Of a stretch of 64,000 bases of DNA, positions 1 through 10,794 are shown one piece after another. A program made the translations under genes and the position numbers. The notes under the pieces were generated by a model that had not been told where the DNA came from, did no database searches, and saw only the letters and a list, made by a program, of their open reading frames with translations. Origin of the DNA: Syncephalis plumigaleata (taxonomy: Eukaryota; Zoopagomycota; Zoopagomycetes; Zoopagales; Piptocephalidaceae); contig JAIXMF010000002.1 in NCBI GenBank assembly GCA_025201365.1, positions 1,240,001 to 1,304,000 of the forward strand. The letters run 5' to 3'. Position 1 is the stretch's first letter, and every line of letters begins with the position of its first letter.

Positions 1-144
1 ATGCTGTTTCTTGCCTCTACCGGAGCGAATACCCACGCTGTGAACCGATAACACGGCAGATGCGGATACCGCAGATGATGATGATTGTGATGATGATGTC
101 GTTGTTGATAATGCTGGTTCGATGCCACATGTAGTGTAACCCAT
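1..144 (-). CDS. Possible 5' end of a Ser-rich protein running off the window edge
   Basis: An ATG at 144 on the minus strand opens 48 codons with no stop before the window edge. The peptide is rich in Ser, Thr and Ala and ends in a basic RGKK stretch. No domain is recognisable, and the frame is short enough to be chance. It would be the first exon of a gene lying mostly outside the window. Confidence 0.25.
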   Translation of the reverse strand, partial: MGYTTCGIEPALSTTTSSSQSSSSAVSASAVLSVHSVGIRSGRGKKQH

Positions 145-266
145 ATGGTTCTTAAGTGCGCACATGATTTAAATATCGAACATCCAGTAAAGTAACAGTA
201 GGAATTTGTCCTATTCCTCTTCCATCTTCATCTACACTATTAGTATACTATTCAATTATATACATA

Positions 267-489
267 ATGTATCGCTCTCCCTCTAAATTGTTCTATATTA
301 TCGTAGTACTTGGACTGATATGCACCGCTACAATGGATGCCACACCAGTTCCACATGGTAACAGTGACAGTCATGCACCCATACTAATAAAGCGTACAAG
401 TGAGCTTTACTCTCCTTATCAATTTCACACACTAATCATTTGTATTGCTAGGTGAAAGCGTAACTCAAGTACCACCCACTCTGATCTAG
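267..489 (+). CDS. Small secreted peptide precursor, two exons, 56 aa
   Basis: Exon 1 is 267-399 and exon 2 is 452-489. The 52-nt intron (400-451) has a GTGAGC donor, an ACTAATC branch-like site and a TAG acceptor, which is the pattern of the safe introns in this window. The protein opens with a hydrophobic signal peptide (residues about 8-22, core LFYIIVVLGLICTA). A short spacer ends in the dibasic pair KR at residues 43-44, a typical Kex2 cleavage site, followed by a 12-residue tail that begins TSESVTQ. Signal peptide plus dibasic site is the layout of secreted propeptides or peptide-signal precursors; which of these it is cannot be told. A TATA-like stretch precedes the ATG. No homologue was recognised. 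Confidence 0.55.
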
Positions 490-946
490 AGAGAGAGAGA
501 GAGAGAGAGGACAAACAATTCCTCGTCCAGTGACATCATTCTACTTACTAGTATGAGTCACTTATTGTTCATTTAATAATAGAACACATCCCACTCGTTA
601 TAGTATAATAAACCGCATCCCATTGTATTTAGTTCGACACTATTGCTCAATGAATAATTGTTATATACGCAGAGTATAGATGCTTTTAATTGTTAACAAC
701 GGCAACAAATAAAAATAAATTGACAACAAATTCCATGAATGGTCACATGTTTAATAGTTTCATTGTCATAGTCATCACTAATTCGTAATAAATAGATAAA
801 TGAAGAAGGAATAAACGAAGAAAAATGAGGGGTATATAATATGCCAATACGTATATATGTGTGGTGGTGTGGATGCACTAATGTAGAAATAACCAAGGTA
901 CGGAGAAAAACAAATATGAAATACAATCGTGTGTATGAACAGTGTA
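490..946. other. Intergenic stretch, no gene seen
   Basis: A pure GA repeat begins at 488 and runs to about 509. The rest is AT-rich with no supported exon. It is the shared 3' side of the convergent genes at 267-489 and 947-2522. Confidence 0.6.
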
Positions 947-2522
947 TTATTCAATAGACCATCGCTGCCCTCGTTGATGTATATCATTATAGGTGCCGGC
1001 TCCATGGCCAAGTTCGTAATCACGCTGAGTTGGCTTGCGTCGCACTAGTAGAAATGGCCATTAGTATCAGCATTAGTAGTGATAGTACTAGCAGCAATAG
1101 TGTAACTTACAGCGAAGCTTCAAGCCTTTACCAAAGTTCTTCCAAACGAAATAGGAAATGACCAGCATAATGATTGCCATAAGCATGGATGTTGTCGCTG
1201 CATAAGATGATGGTACAATCACAACATTAATCATCTATATTATACATTTCATCTATCGTGCTTGCAACAAGCAAACTTACCGAATAACGTTAGGAAGATA
1301 CGTGCACCGGCGTATTTGTCACACGAATCGATGTAGCCTCCCGTGCATCTCGTCTCCTTAATAATATGTGGAGCATTGATCTTGCATATGTAGTATATCA
1401 AGTAGCTCATGGTACCCAGTGCACTAGCCATAAATGCGTAAATGCCGTATTGACTCTCTGCGCGAATAGACCAGAAGCCTACTAGGAATATAACCATCGA
1501 ACCGCCCAATGAAATGACCGTATGCGCGATCATCCCATCAATCTCGTTAGCATTGGATAATATGAACCAGACTTGTGCGGCAAAGGCTAAGAAGATGAAT
1601 ATCGCAAATTTAAGCAATGTTACAAAGATTTGATAGAGTCGATACATGCCTATAATGACGTTGATCATCGATCATTATTAGTAGGGTTGTATAAAACAGG
1701 TACACAGCTAGTATTGCACTTACGTCGAATATTGAGATCAGCTCCTATTTTCTTGTAGATCTTCCAGCCAAACTCTTGGAATAGATGCCACGCTTGAAAT
1801 GCAAATGTAATCGAAAGGAATGCAAGTATAACAATGATGGCAATCTCCATGCCTTTTGATGAGTGACGCTCAAAGTTACTATAGGTTTTCATTATAATAT
1901 CCGCATCTCCAGCGGTAATTGCGTTGCTCGTCTGCACCAATTGCACTACTGAGTAGATTAAACTGAGAAAATTGAAGATACTAAGCCCGATAATTTGAAT
2001 AGTATCCTGTCGAAATACCTAAATAGCAATGATCAATACGAATGCTTATATCGTCAAATGGACGACTACTGTTATTGCTACTACTTACCCCATCAACGCA
2101 AACGATCAATTGAAATACTTGAGCCGCGAGGAATATCAAATGATAAGCGGATATAAGCTGATTCTTGTTCAAGTTGAAATCTTTACTAAGCTTATCGCTA
2201 TACTGTCCGTAATACTCTTCCATTATTTTCAACTCGGATTTAAATGCACGATATACAAGCGTCTCCAGCGTGATAATTACTATCGCTTGTACGATAGACG
2301 ACAGAAGAGCGAGTCTTACGTAGAATGAGCCCTTCTCACTCTAATGATGATGATGATGATAACACGATTAGATGGATTATTATGATTATTATTATTATTA
2401 TTACAAATACGCATACTTACACGTCCTAGGAACCAATGGTTTTCTAAAGGCATGAGTCTGGTTATTTTACGTGTGATGGGACTTCGACTGCTACTAGAAC
2501 CTGGATTTCGGCTTAATGCCAT
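947..2522 (-). CDS. Multi-pass membrane protein of unknown function, six exons, 396 aa
   Basis: Exons on the minus strand are 2522-2421, 2340-2089, 2006-1724, 1649-1281, 1197-1111 and 1044-947. The sum, 1191 nt, is in frame, and every junction is GT-AG. The N-terminal tail is Ser/Arg-rich and ends ENHWFLGR. About eight hydrophobic helices follow: two in exon 2 (RLALLSSIVQAIVIITLE and HLIFLAAQVFQLIVC), two in exon 3, three in exon 4 and one in exon 5. The C-terminal tail is hydrophilic and about 40 residues long. The layout fits a polytopic protein of the endomembrane system or plasma membrane. No transporter or receptor signature was recognised, so function is left open. Exon 1 begins at the first ATG in the open frame. 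Donor-like sites further upstream suggest the 5' UTR may also be spliced. Confidence 0.75.
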
Positions 2523-5500
2523 GATGATTCCCACTTGACAAGCTCAAATGGGCAAAGGTTGGCCGGACACAGACACAGACGGAATAATGAATGAATGTCG
2601 ACACGTGGGCCTAAGCGTGACTATTCGACTAGAGTTATAATGAGTTAATAGAGATATTCGTTGAGAGATAGAAAAAGCAGGAAGAGGTTCGTGCGCATTT
2701 GTCTTTAGTGTCTCGTTTCTCTCTCTTTCTTTCTTTCTTTCTTTTTTCTTCTTCAAGTAATAGAGCACGATAGAAAACTATATCAATGTGCCTGCATTAA
2801 ACAATAAACAGCAATGCTTGCTGTTATTAGATGGGTATGTTACACGATGTCACATCCACATGTACAAGGAGAAAAAGGGGATAACATCCATGCTTGTTGA
2901 GTAATGAATGAATAAATGATTTTCGACAACAACAACAACAACAATAATAAAACATCAATCACAACAATGTTGATAAGATGCGATATTCTACGAGTACTAC
3001 TAGTACTAGTACTACAGTATACCAGCACGCCACGAGACACTCGTCACAATCTTTTACCGTATATTACAATCCAAATAATGACTGAATTGCCTCATTTAAC
3101 GTAAACTTACCACGCTAAAGAAAGGCCAATAATGCCAATAATAATAAAAACACGAGTTGTCTAGTTCTTGATTCAGAAGGTAAAAAGCAAGCAAGACTAC
3201 TAGGAATGGACGTAAAAGAAAGCAGAGCTATTCTTTGTGGAAGTACACTCTCTAGTTCAGTAGAGGCTACTTGTTATACTGATAAACTCCGACTCGTCAA
3301 ATGATAGGATCGAAAAAATCAGTCAGTTGACCAGATAGACAGACAGACAGACAGAGTAAAGAGTAGAGTGAACCGTCTATCCTACTTGGATACGTTGCGT
3401 GTTAGACCCACACCACGCCACCTGTAATAATTTTCGATTACGAAAAAAACAGCTATTGACACTTTGTGTCGGCAGGCGTGAGTATAGGAATGTATGAGAG
3501 TGTGAGTGAGATGTGGATGAGAGACGTCAACCAACAACTAATTGGACTGTAACTGGAAAAGAGGGGTGTTTTGAATATCAAGCATGTGTTAACCACACAA
3601 TATCAGGGAGAGGGAGAGAGAGCACGTAAGAAAAGGATGAGCATGCAAGCGTGAAGAAATGCCAATAGTAGTAGTAGTAGAAGAAGAAGAAGAAAGGTAA
3701 GCGAGTACAAGTGTGTGTGTGTGCACGTATGTGTGTGTTTGGCCTGCAGATACAGCAAGAAGTGGTTATGGTGAATAATAACAATATGGTTTAGGCGAAC
3801 AAGTAATACTGGATAGACTGTGGGTCAAGAAGTAAAAGAGAAGCGAGAAAGAAAGGCTAGACAAATGTATGTACGTGGTACTAAACAATTATAATCAAAA
3901 TATAAAACAACTATACATTTCGCTACTTACATCAATGGATAACCTGTCAATCAATCAATCAATATGTTCTACGTATACCTAGAAATGAAGAATGAAGAAT
4001 GAAGTAATAGAATGTAGAAGAAGCAATAACAATCACTTGTATAAAGAGAGAGAGAAGAGAAGAGAAGAGAGAGCGTATAACAATGCAAAAGTGAACAACA
4101 AAAGAAAAGCACCTTGACAGTGTTAACAATAAAGAATGGTTGTCATTACGTTAAAGAAATGGATGAATACAAAGAGAGTATTAGCAGTGGATGCTCGCTT
4201 CTTTTATTGTTTCTGCTTACCTTTGCGTAAAATGATGAAATAAAGAAAAAGCGGAATAAATGTCGGTGTCAACAAGAGTAGCGGAAGTAAGCGTAGTAGA
4301 ATCAATAGTAGTGTGAAAACGGATAACGGCGTATTAAGCTGACCCTCAATACCACCATATAGACTCGTTAATGATGTTTGGTCGATCTTATGGCGTATGT
4401 GTGCATGTGCGTGTATGTGTTATGTATATGTATGTATACGTTGTACGACGTGATGCTAAAACAATAGGTTAACCTATACTTGCTAGTATTAGCATCGACT
4501 TGTACCAGTATATGTGAACACGTATTACGAAACGAAAAGAGTGACCCAGTTAAGAGGAGAATATACGTTTGAAGTGGTCAATAGTATGAGCACTTTTGTG
4601 TGGTTACATATACGGAGATATAAAGAGGTAGAGAGAGCCCATACAATACACCATCTAGCTGAGGTCTATTTTCAATGGAAGATAGGATGCACTGTATTAA
4701 GCAATGAGTTTACTTGACTTTTTCCTTCTACGCTTGGCGGAGTAAACCACGCCTGTCGTAGGGAGACATTGGTTAGATACAAAATGACGACATTGTCAAG
4801 TCCTTGTTCATGATGTGGTGGAGAAATAAACGGAAGGGAAAAAACGAGGAAATATCACATGTTCACTATAAAATGGCTTATAGATCGTGTAGGATGTCGA
4901 TTCAAATAGTAGTGATGGAAGTCTACTACCACTTTTACCATTCTACTCATTCAATGATGTCATCGTTTCTACTTATCAAAAGTACTCTTTTAAACTTGAG
5001 CTGACATGATCTGCATGAATAATCACATTTGCATTTGTCCTTACAGCAACGACAATCCTGTTTCCAACATCTGTTCAATGGAGAAGTGTTAAATGTTTTA
5101 CGTTTGTAACAATCAAGTTGTACAAAGGGCCTGAATAACAAGAAGTAATGCAGCTATGTGGCTTATTGTTGTTCAACATTGCATGAAAACCTATTCAATC
5201 CCGTTGCATCCATCAGCATCATGGGCCTTATTCCACTTGGTAGAGCATAGGATAGCAACGTCCATATTCTATCAAGTAACATGTTCAACAAAATCGGAAT
5301 ATTCATCGTGGCTCTAATACAATCGCCTCAATATATAGGAGTTGTCAGTACTGTATACGATGTAATAAAATGAGTCATACGAGTATGCCATACTCATTTG
5401 TTGGTTACATTTATATAATATAAAAGAGAGATGAATATTAGAATGAATCTATTATTGATCTGGCTAATCATATTGTTATTATCGTGTGTAACACAATAAT

Positions 5501-5613
5501 AACAATGCAGCATCTTATACAGGCTTTTTCGTGTTATTTTCTTTAGTAGATTATTCGCTTTCTTTTGTTGCTATTTCCTAGTCCACACTAGCTGAATCAT
5601 CAATACGAGTAAT
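2523..5613. other. Long gene-poor region between divergent genes
   Basis: About 3 kb between the divergently transcribed membrane-protein gene and CSTF1. It holds simple repeats (CTTT near 2730, ATGATG near 2345, AGAC near 3342, TAG/AAG near 3665, TCAA near 3952) and scattered minus-strand donor-like sites (near 3110, 3927 and 4220) that could belong to a spliced 5' UTR. No exon is supported. A Cys-rich stretch at 5004-5069 is listed separately. TACAGGCTTTTTC at 5518-5530 matches the tips of the inverted repeats found at 43537. Confidence 0.5.
5004..5069 (-). other. Cysteine-rich coding-like stretch resembling metallothionein
   Basis: One minus-strand frame encodes 22 residues with eight cysteines in the pattern C-x4-C-x-C-C-x3-C-x-C-x3-C-x2-C. 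Such CxC/CC spacing is typical of metallothioneins. The frame is open from 5141 to 4947 but has no ATG, so it would have to be an internal exon of an unseen gene. It may be chance. Confidence 0.2.
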
Positions 5614-7763
5614 ATGAACACAACAGACGGTACATCGTCTGGATCTACCAATGATCCTATGCAGTTGAGTAGTGTCACTGCAGACGAACCAGCAACTGCG
5701 GATAATTCTGAACGGGAATCAGATAATGAAGACTCATCGTCAAGTCATAATCAACCGCGTTCCCTTTCCAATGACAAGCTATTACCGTTGATTATCAAGT
5801 AGGTACTTGCCAAATAACACGAGTGACTATGCTAATTAGCTACATTCTACAGTCAACTCGCTGAAATGGGTTATGGCAATCTTGCTATGGTGATTCAACA
5901 ACATACGGAAACACCAGGACCCGTAGAACCTAGCAATCGACTAGCTGAACTATGCTACACCGCACTCTATCAAAGTAGTAATGGTAAAAAGGAACATGTA
6001 TATGTATGTCTAACAAGTAGCTTGCTAATACACCATTCTCTATTATGGTAGACAACCTATTATCGCTGGAGCATGATCCATCCACTACATCCATTAGTGC
6101 AGCAGCAACAGCAGCAACAGCAACAGCAACAGAAGCTGCATCAAAGGATACTGCCACAACAGCAGCCGGTGCAACTACCGCGACGACAACCGGTACAAAT
6201 AACGAGGAAAAGGCATCGTCGTCAATGTCAACCGATACACCAATGATAGCATCAGATATCCAAGTGGTAGGTGAGCATCTTGATCTAGATGCACCTATCG
6301 AGGAGAAGACTCGTAGTACGCCGGTGTTCGTACTTTACTACAAGACAACGCATAAGGGAGAGGCCAAATGTTCGGCATTTAGTACAGATGGTAAGCTACC
6401 CGTATTGTACAATGATTAATTGATTATATTGACTCTGGTTATATTATTATTATTACAAGGTCAACTGGCTTCAACGGGATCTACCGACTCATCTGTGAAG
6501 CTGATTAATGTAGATAAAATGCGTAAGCATAATGATGCCGATAGACCAGTAATTCGTACATTCTATGATCATACAGGGGTAAGTAAAGAGACGATGAACA
6601 TCGTGCTTTATAGTAATCATCGTGTATATGCATAATGAACTAGCCGGTGAATGATGTGGCCTTCCATCCCAACGGTATGGTGTTGGCATCATGCTCCGAT
6701 GATCGATTTATTAAACTGTACGACTTGACACGATCGGGCAGCAAACGAGGATTCCGCTCATTACACGATGCTTATCCGGTCAATAGTATTGCATTCCATC
6801 CATCGGGTGATTTCCTAGCAGCTGCTACACAAGACAATTATTTGCGTATTCATGATTTACATCGTGGTAATTGTTATATCGTAAATAAGAATGCTTCAGA
6901 TCAACAACATATGGGACCAATTCAACAGGTAATTATCTACTTATTAGTGAATTAACTAGCACTAATGATTGCAATGATCAAGGTGACCTATAGCGGGTCA
7001 GGTCGTTGGCTAGCTACCGGATCATCTGATGGTGATGTACGCGTATGGGATGCCGTATCTGGCAAATCGGTTAGAGTCATCTCAGGAGCACATACGGGTC
7101 GTGTAGTTACGAGTGTTCGGATTACTAAGAATGAAAAGTATTTATTAACAAGCGGGTGTGATTCCACTGTACGTCTATGGGATTTATCAAGTGGTAAGTA
7201 GACTAGCAGTTTCTCATATTTATTCTAAATGAAATACATATCAACTCGCTCTATTATCTATTAGGTCGTATGATATTAACCTATGAAGGTGCAACTCATA
7301 CGGTAAGTATTGACTGGTTAATTGTTGTTGTTGTTGTCCTAGCTAATTCAGTTTACATCTTATAGGAACAAATTACTCGTGCCACCATGAATTATACGGA
7401 AGATCTTGTAATGGCCAGTGATGAGATTACCGGTGAAGTAGTCATCTGGGATGCACGTACAGCAACACCACTTCAACGATGGCGCGGTAAGTTGAATGAT
7501 AATCAGCGCAACTCACTCACACACACTCACTCATGCTAATACCAATATGATAACAATGATCAATAGCGGCTGACAATCTCATACGTAGTGTCAATGCTTC
7601 ACCAGATGATAATGCTTTTATTACGTGCAGGTAAGGAATATAGAATATAAATAGTCTAGATATGTACACCCTCTTACCTAATCCATTTCATTCTACTTGT
7701 ATTAGTGATGACTTCCGAGTACGTTATTATGCACCTGCTACACACACAGGATACAACATGTAA
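5614..7763 (+). CDS. CSTF1: Cleavage stimulation factor subunit 1 (CstF-50), ten exons, 516 aa
   Basis: Exons are 5614-5798, 5853-5983, 6052-6390, 6460-6578, 6644-6928, 6983-7193, 7265-7302, 7366-7486, 7567-7630 and 7706-7763 (1551 nt, in frame). The N-terminal tail is acidic and Ser-rich. It is followed by the short dimerisation-type region starting NQLAEMGYGNLAMVIQQH, then a low-complexity Ala/Thr linker (about residues 110-160) and a seven-blade WD40 propeller. WD repeats are clear in CSAFSTDGQLASTGSTDSSV, VAFHPNGMVLASCSDD, IAFHPSGDFLAAATQD and LLTSGCDSTVRLWDL. In animals CstF-50 is the WD40 subunit of the nuclear cleavage stimulation factor, which binds GU-rich elements during mRNA 3' processing. 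Budding yeast lacks it while many basal fungi keep it, which agrees with an early-diverging fungus. The order of the N-terminal domain and propeller matches the family, and the Ala/Thr insert is a lineage oddity. Confidence 0.9.
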
Positions 7764-8081
7764 TCAAGCAGCATATCATTATTAGTACAGTCTGTACCTT
7801 CAAATAGTTTTAATAAGAAAGAAAAAGATGTCATCATGGTATTTGGTTTTGCATTTTCTTTCTTACAACCAAACACCAACAAACAAACAAAAAACGAACA
7901 GACAAACAAACGAGCGAGTAAACACATACTCGCATGCACATACAAAAATGATATTATAAATAAAAGGATTAAAAGCAAATGATCTCACACAAACACATAA
8001 GATAAATCAATGTATCAAGAATAACTACAGTTGATCGTCTATATCGTAGACTGCGCCATTACCAAATGGTATTGCCAACAG
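7764..8081. other. 3' region between convergent genes
   Basis: No gene is seen. The stretch is A-rich with AAACAAAC-type repeats and an AATAAAAG-like polyadenylation signal near 7957. Confidence 0.6.
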
Positions 8082-9083
8082 TTACGATAATGAATCAGCT
8101 AATGGAATAGACGATGATGCTGATGCTGTAGACAATTCCGTAGATGTCATTGTATTATCCATAGTATCTGCAGTTGATGTCATTGCATTTAGATTAGACA
8201 TTAGTGGTACACCCTCCTTGCTATGACCACTATTATATCCTTCATCTTCTGTTGGTATAGCAATACTTCTTTCGGCGCGCAAGTCGCACCAAATTGAAGA
8301 AAGATCACGTCGAATTGCGGAAGGTGATGTGGATTGACTTTGTTCATTAGTGGTAGGAACAGCGATCTTTGTAGTATTTGAAGATGATTCTATCCTAGTA
8401 ATATTATCATATGTCATAGTGCTAGTGGCATCTAACTCTAGTGCACTATCAATCGATGTAGCAGTATTAGTTGTCGTTGGACTCATGGCTCTTGCTATAT
8501 TCTGCGCATCCTGTTCAATAAGCGATATATTCGGTGAAACTAATGTTGGCGAGTTTAGCACATTATCATCCAGGGTAGCTGGTGGTTCAGGTGATGCCAC
8601 CTGCCATAAACTAACAGATGGTCGTGGTTTTGGCGGTGATTGCTTCACGATATCCTCATCTTCTCGATCGTCCTTTAAACGGAACGAGCTCAGCGTAAGT
8701 GGTTTATCCTCACGTTGACGTCGTGGCAATGTGTCCGATGTAGATGTGTCGCTGCCACGTCTACTATGTCCACCCGATTGCATTAATCGCTTGCGTGAAT
8801 AGTTCGACAGGCCAAAATGGCGTTTCTGTTGGATATCCGCTAATTCACGAGAAATGGATAATTCAAGCGTGCGAATACGTTCTCGTAGATTGCGATTAAG
8901 CAGATCCGTTTCACGAAGACGATCCTCTTGGAAGCGGACAATTTCACGTAGTGCATGTGCCGTATTACGCGCATGTCCCAGCTCTCGTTCGAGCATGAGA
9001 TTCTGCCGTGCCAAATAATGAGCGCGTACTTGAGCAAAACCACGTGATGGCGCGCATGTAGAATCAGCGTCATCACTCGACAT
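8082..9083 (-). CDS. Coiled-coil protein with disordered C-terminal half, 333 aa
   Basis: A single uninterrupted frame runs from the ATG at 9083. Residues about 20-95 are charged and heptad-like (for example LARQNLMLERELGHARN, then RFQEDRLRETDLLNRNLRER and a further Leu/Glu/Arg helix) and should form a coiled coil. A conserved-looking FGLSNYSRKRL follows. From about residue 110 the protein is low-complexity Ser/Thr/Pro with many possible phosphosites. The frame stays open upstream of the ATG only to a nearby stop, so an upstream spliced exon is possible. A Glu/Gln-rich stretch in another frame (9095-9195) separates it from the 531-aa gene on the same strand. No family was recognised. Scaffold or cytoskeletal roles are typical of this layout but cannot be claimed. 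Confidence 0.6.
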   Translation of the reverse strand: MSSDDADSTCAPSRGFAQVRAHYLARQNLMLERELGHARNTAHALREIVRFQEDRLRETDLLNRNLRERIRTLELSISRELADIQQKRHFGLSNYSRKRLMQSGGHSRRGSDTSTSDTLPRRQREDKPLTLSSFRLKDDREDEDIVKQSPPKPRPSVSLWQVASPEPPATLDDNVLNSPTLVSPNISLIEQDAQNIARAMSPTTTNTATSIDSALELDATSTMTYDNITRIESSSNTTKIAVPTTNEQSQSTSPSAIRRDLSSIWCDLRAERSIAIPTEDEGYNSGHSKEGVPLMSNLNAMTSTADTMDNTMTSTELSTASASSSIPLADSLS

Positions 9084-9198
9084 GTCCTCATCTAGTTGTC
9101 GTATAGAAGTGGATGATAGTATGCATCAGGTTCCACTGCTTGCTCTTGCTCTTGCTCTTCTTCTTGTTGTTGTTGTTCTTCCTTCAATTCTAATTCTT

Positions 9199-10794
9199 CT
9201 ATCTTTCCGGATCTTCATTAGATGAAGGTATTGCTGTATCGACGGGTATATTCTCCTCGGATGAACTTGCTGTTACGTTGTCTTCTTTGTGTGTATCGGA
9301 ATCACTTCTCCTAGGAACAAGTCGACAATCATCAATGTCTGCATCATCTTTAGTGTTACTGTCGTGATGATGCTCATGTAAATCCTCGAGTAGGCCCTCC
9401 TCCTCTAGTCGCTTTCTTTCCTCCTCATCCATTGGCCATTCATTGGTATAGGAGTGTTGCTTCACCGCTTTCAGTATAGCTCCTATTGTATTCGTACGAC
9501 TGGTGCTGCTATGAACGGTTCCCATTAAGCTGGGCAGTTCCGGGACATCGTCATCTAGTTCCGCTTCAATAATGGAGTTGTCGTCATACTCGGTAGGATC
9601 CTCTTCGTAGCAACACAGCGATTGCTCGTTCTCCTCTGGATCATATTCTTCCTCGCCATCGTCATCGTCGTCACCGTCACAGCTGCTCGAGTCAATGTCA
9701 TTGTCGTGTAGTGCTAGCAAGGAAGTATCACCCTCGTCGATGTCGTCGACATTTATTGACCGATCAGTCTTGACACCATCATCTGTATCGTTAGTATTGG
9801 CCTGAGCCATACATAATGAAATGGCCGAATCTGGTGGTGGTACTGCTGTCGCTGTGGCTAATGCATCTGCGGTATCGTTTAATGAAAGCGTCAATAATGC
9901 TTTAGTGATATTGATCGGCTCCATGGTTGTGGTGGGTACAACAGGTGAAGCGGCTTCTTCAGCTAATTGCGAATCAGCGGATAATTCCCTCGATAGTGGA
10001 TGCAATACGGATAGGATACGTTCTGATCCAGTGGAACGATTACATGCCTCTTCGTTCGTCTCGCTTCCTTCCCCGATCACTTTCTCTGCCGAATTGACTC
10101 GTTCCAGTAGATGAGTTAGACGTAAAGGAGAGCATGGTCTGCCGGTGTTGGCCTCCGATACTCGACTATAATTCATCGACACTTCTTTTCGTCGTCTATA
10201 CGCTTCACGATGTGTTGATGATGTTGTTGGTGTTGATGTTGATACAAGTCCATTTCCCGTGCCTGTTGTGGAATTCATAAAGCCATGGCCGAGACCAAGT
10301 GCCTCCATTCCTTCAAGTTCGTCCACTCGAATTGGCTCCATAGCCGGTGACATAATTGGCGATAGTATTGGTGACATAAGACTGCTTGAGTTTATGGCCG
10401 TGGGTGTTCCAGGTCGGCTGCGACGATCTTCCGTATCACTTGATGCCGGTGTAGACGAAGTGAGCGAGTAATCACTTTGATTGTTGTCGCGAAAAGGTGC
10501 CCCGTGTCCACCTAGTAAGTCGAGGGCATTACGATTTTTACGTCGCTTCCTCCTACGCTTGCGCCTAGCCTGTTGACTTGGTATGGATCTATCCAAGACC
10601 GGTGACGTATTGGCTGCAGATAGCATTGTGGAAAGGGACGACACAAGCGACTCGGTCTGTGCCGGCCGTACCAATTCGGCTGGCTGCCAGGTGTTCGAAC
10701 TCAAGGCAGTCACTGCCACAGTATGCTGAGTCGTCACCATGCTTGCAACGAGTAAACGGGATGATCTGCTTCTCTCTGATACAAGAATAGGCAT
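9199..10794 (-). CDS. Disordered, acidic protein with basic nuclear-localisation-like cluster, 531 aa
   Basis: A single long frame runs from the ATG at 10794. A strong basic cluster near residues 77-88 (RRKRRRKRRKNR) looks like a bipartite nuclear localisation signal. A Ser/Thr/Pro-rich segment follows, with SP-repeat-like MSPILSPIMSPAMEP, then a Glu/Asp-rich segment around residues 370-430. Near the C-terminus a short ordered-looking stretch (IGAILKAVKQHSYTNEW, then EEERKRLEEEGLLEDL) precedes a His-rich tail. A donor-like CTGGTAAGTT on the minus strand near 11130 suggests a spliced 5' UTR. The next gene on the strand starts only 116 nt beyond the stop, so both could be parts of one gene if an intron was missed; no convincing splice pair joins them. 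No function is assigned. Confidence 0.6.
   Translation of the reverse strand: MPILVSERSRSSRLLVASMVTTQHTVAVTALSSNTWQPAELVRPAQTESLVSSLSTMLSAANTSPVLDRSIPSQQARRKRRRKRRKNRNALDLLGGHGAPFRDNNQSDYSLTSSTPASSDTEDRRSRPGTPTAINSSSLMSPILSPIMSPAMEPIRVDELEGMEALGLGHGFMNSTTGTGNGLVSTSTPTTSSTHREAYRRRKEVSMNYSRVSEANTGRPCSPLRLTHLLERVNSAEKVIGEGSETNEEACNRSTGSERILSVLHPLSRELSADSQLAEEAASPVVPTTTMEPINITKALLTLSLNDTADALATATAVPPPDSAISLCMAQANTNDTDDGVKTDRSINVDDIDEGDTSLLALHDNDIDSSSCDGDDDDDGEEEYDPEENEQSLCCYEEDPTEYDDNSIIEAELDDDVPELPSLMGTVHSSTSRTNTIGAILKAVKQHSYTNEWPMDEEERKRLEEEGLLEDLHEHHHDSNTKDDADIDDCRLVPRRSDSDTHKEDNVTASSSEENIPVDTAIPSSNEDPER

Noticed and set aside
693-1023. Overlapping minus-strand frames of 77-81 codons
   Set aside because: AT-rich shadows; the region from 947 is the last exon of the membrane-protein gene in another frame.
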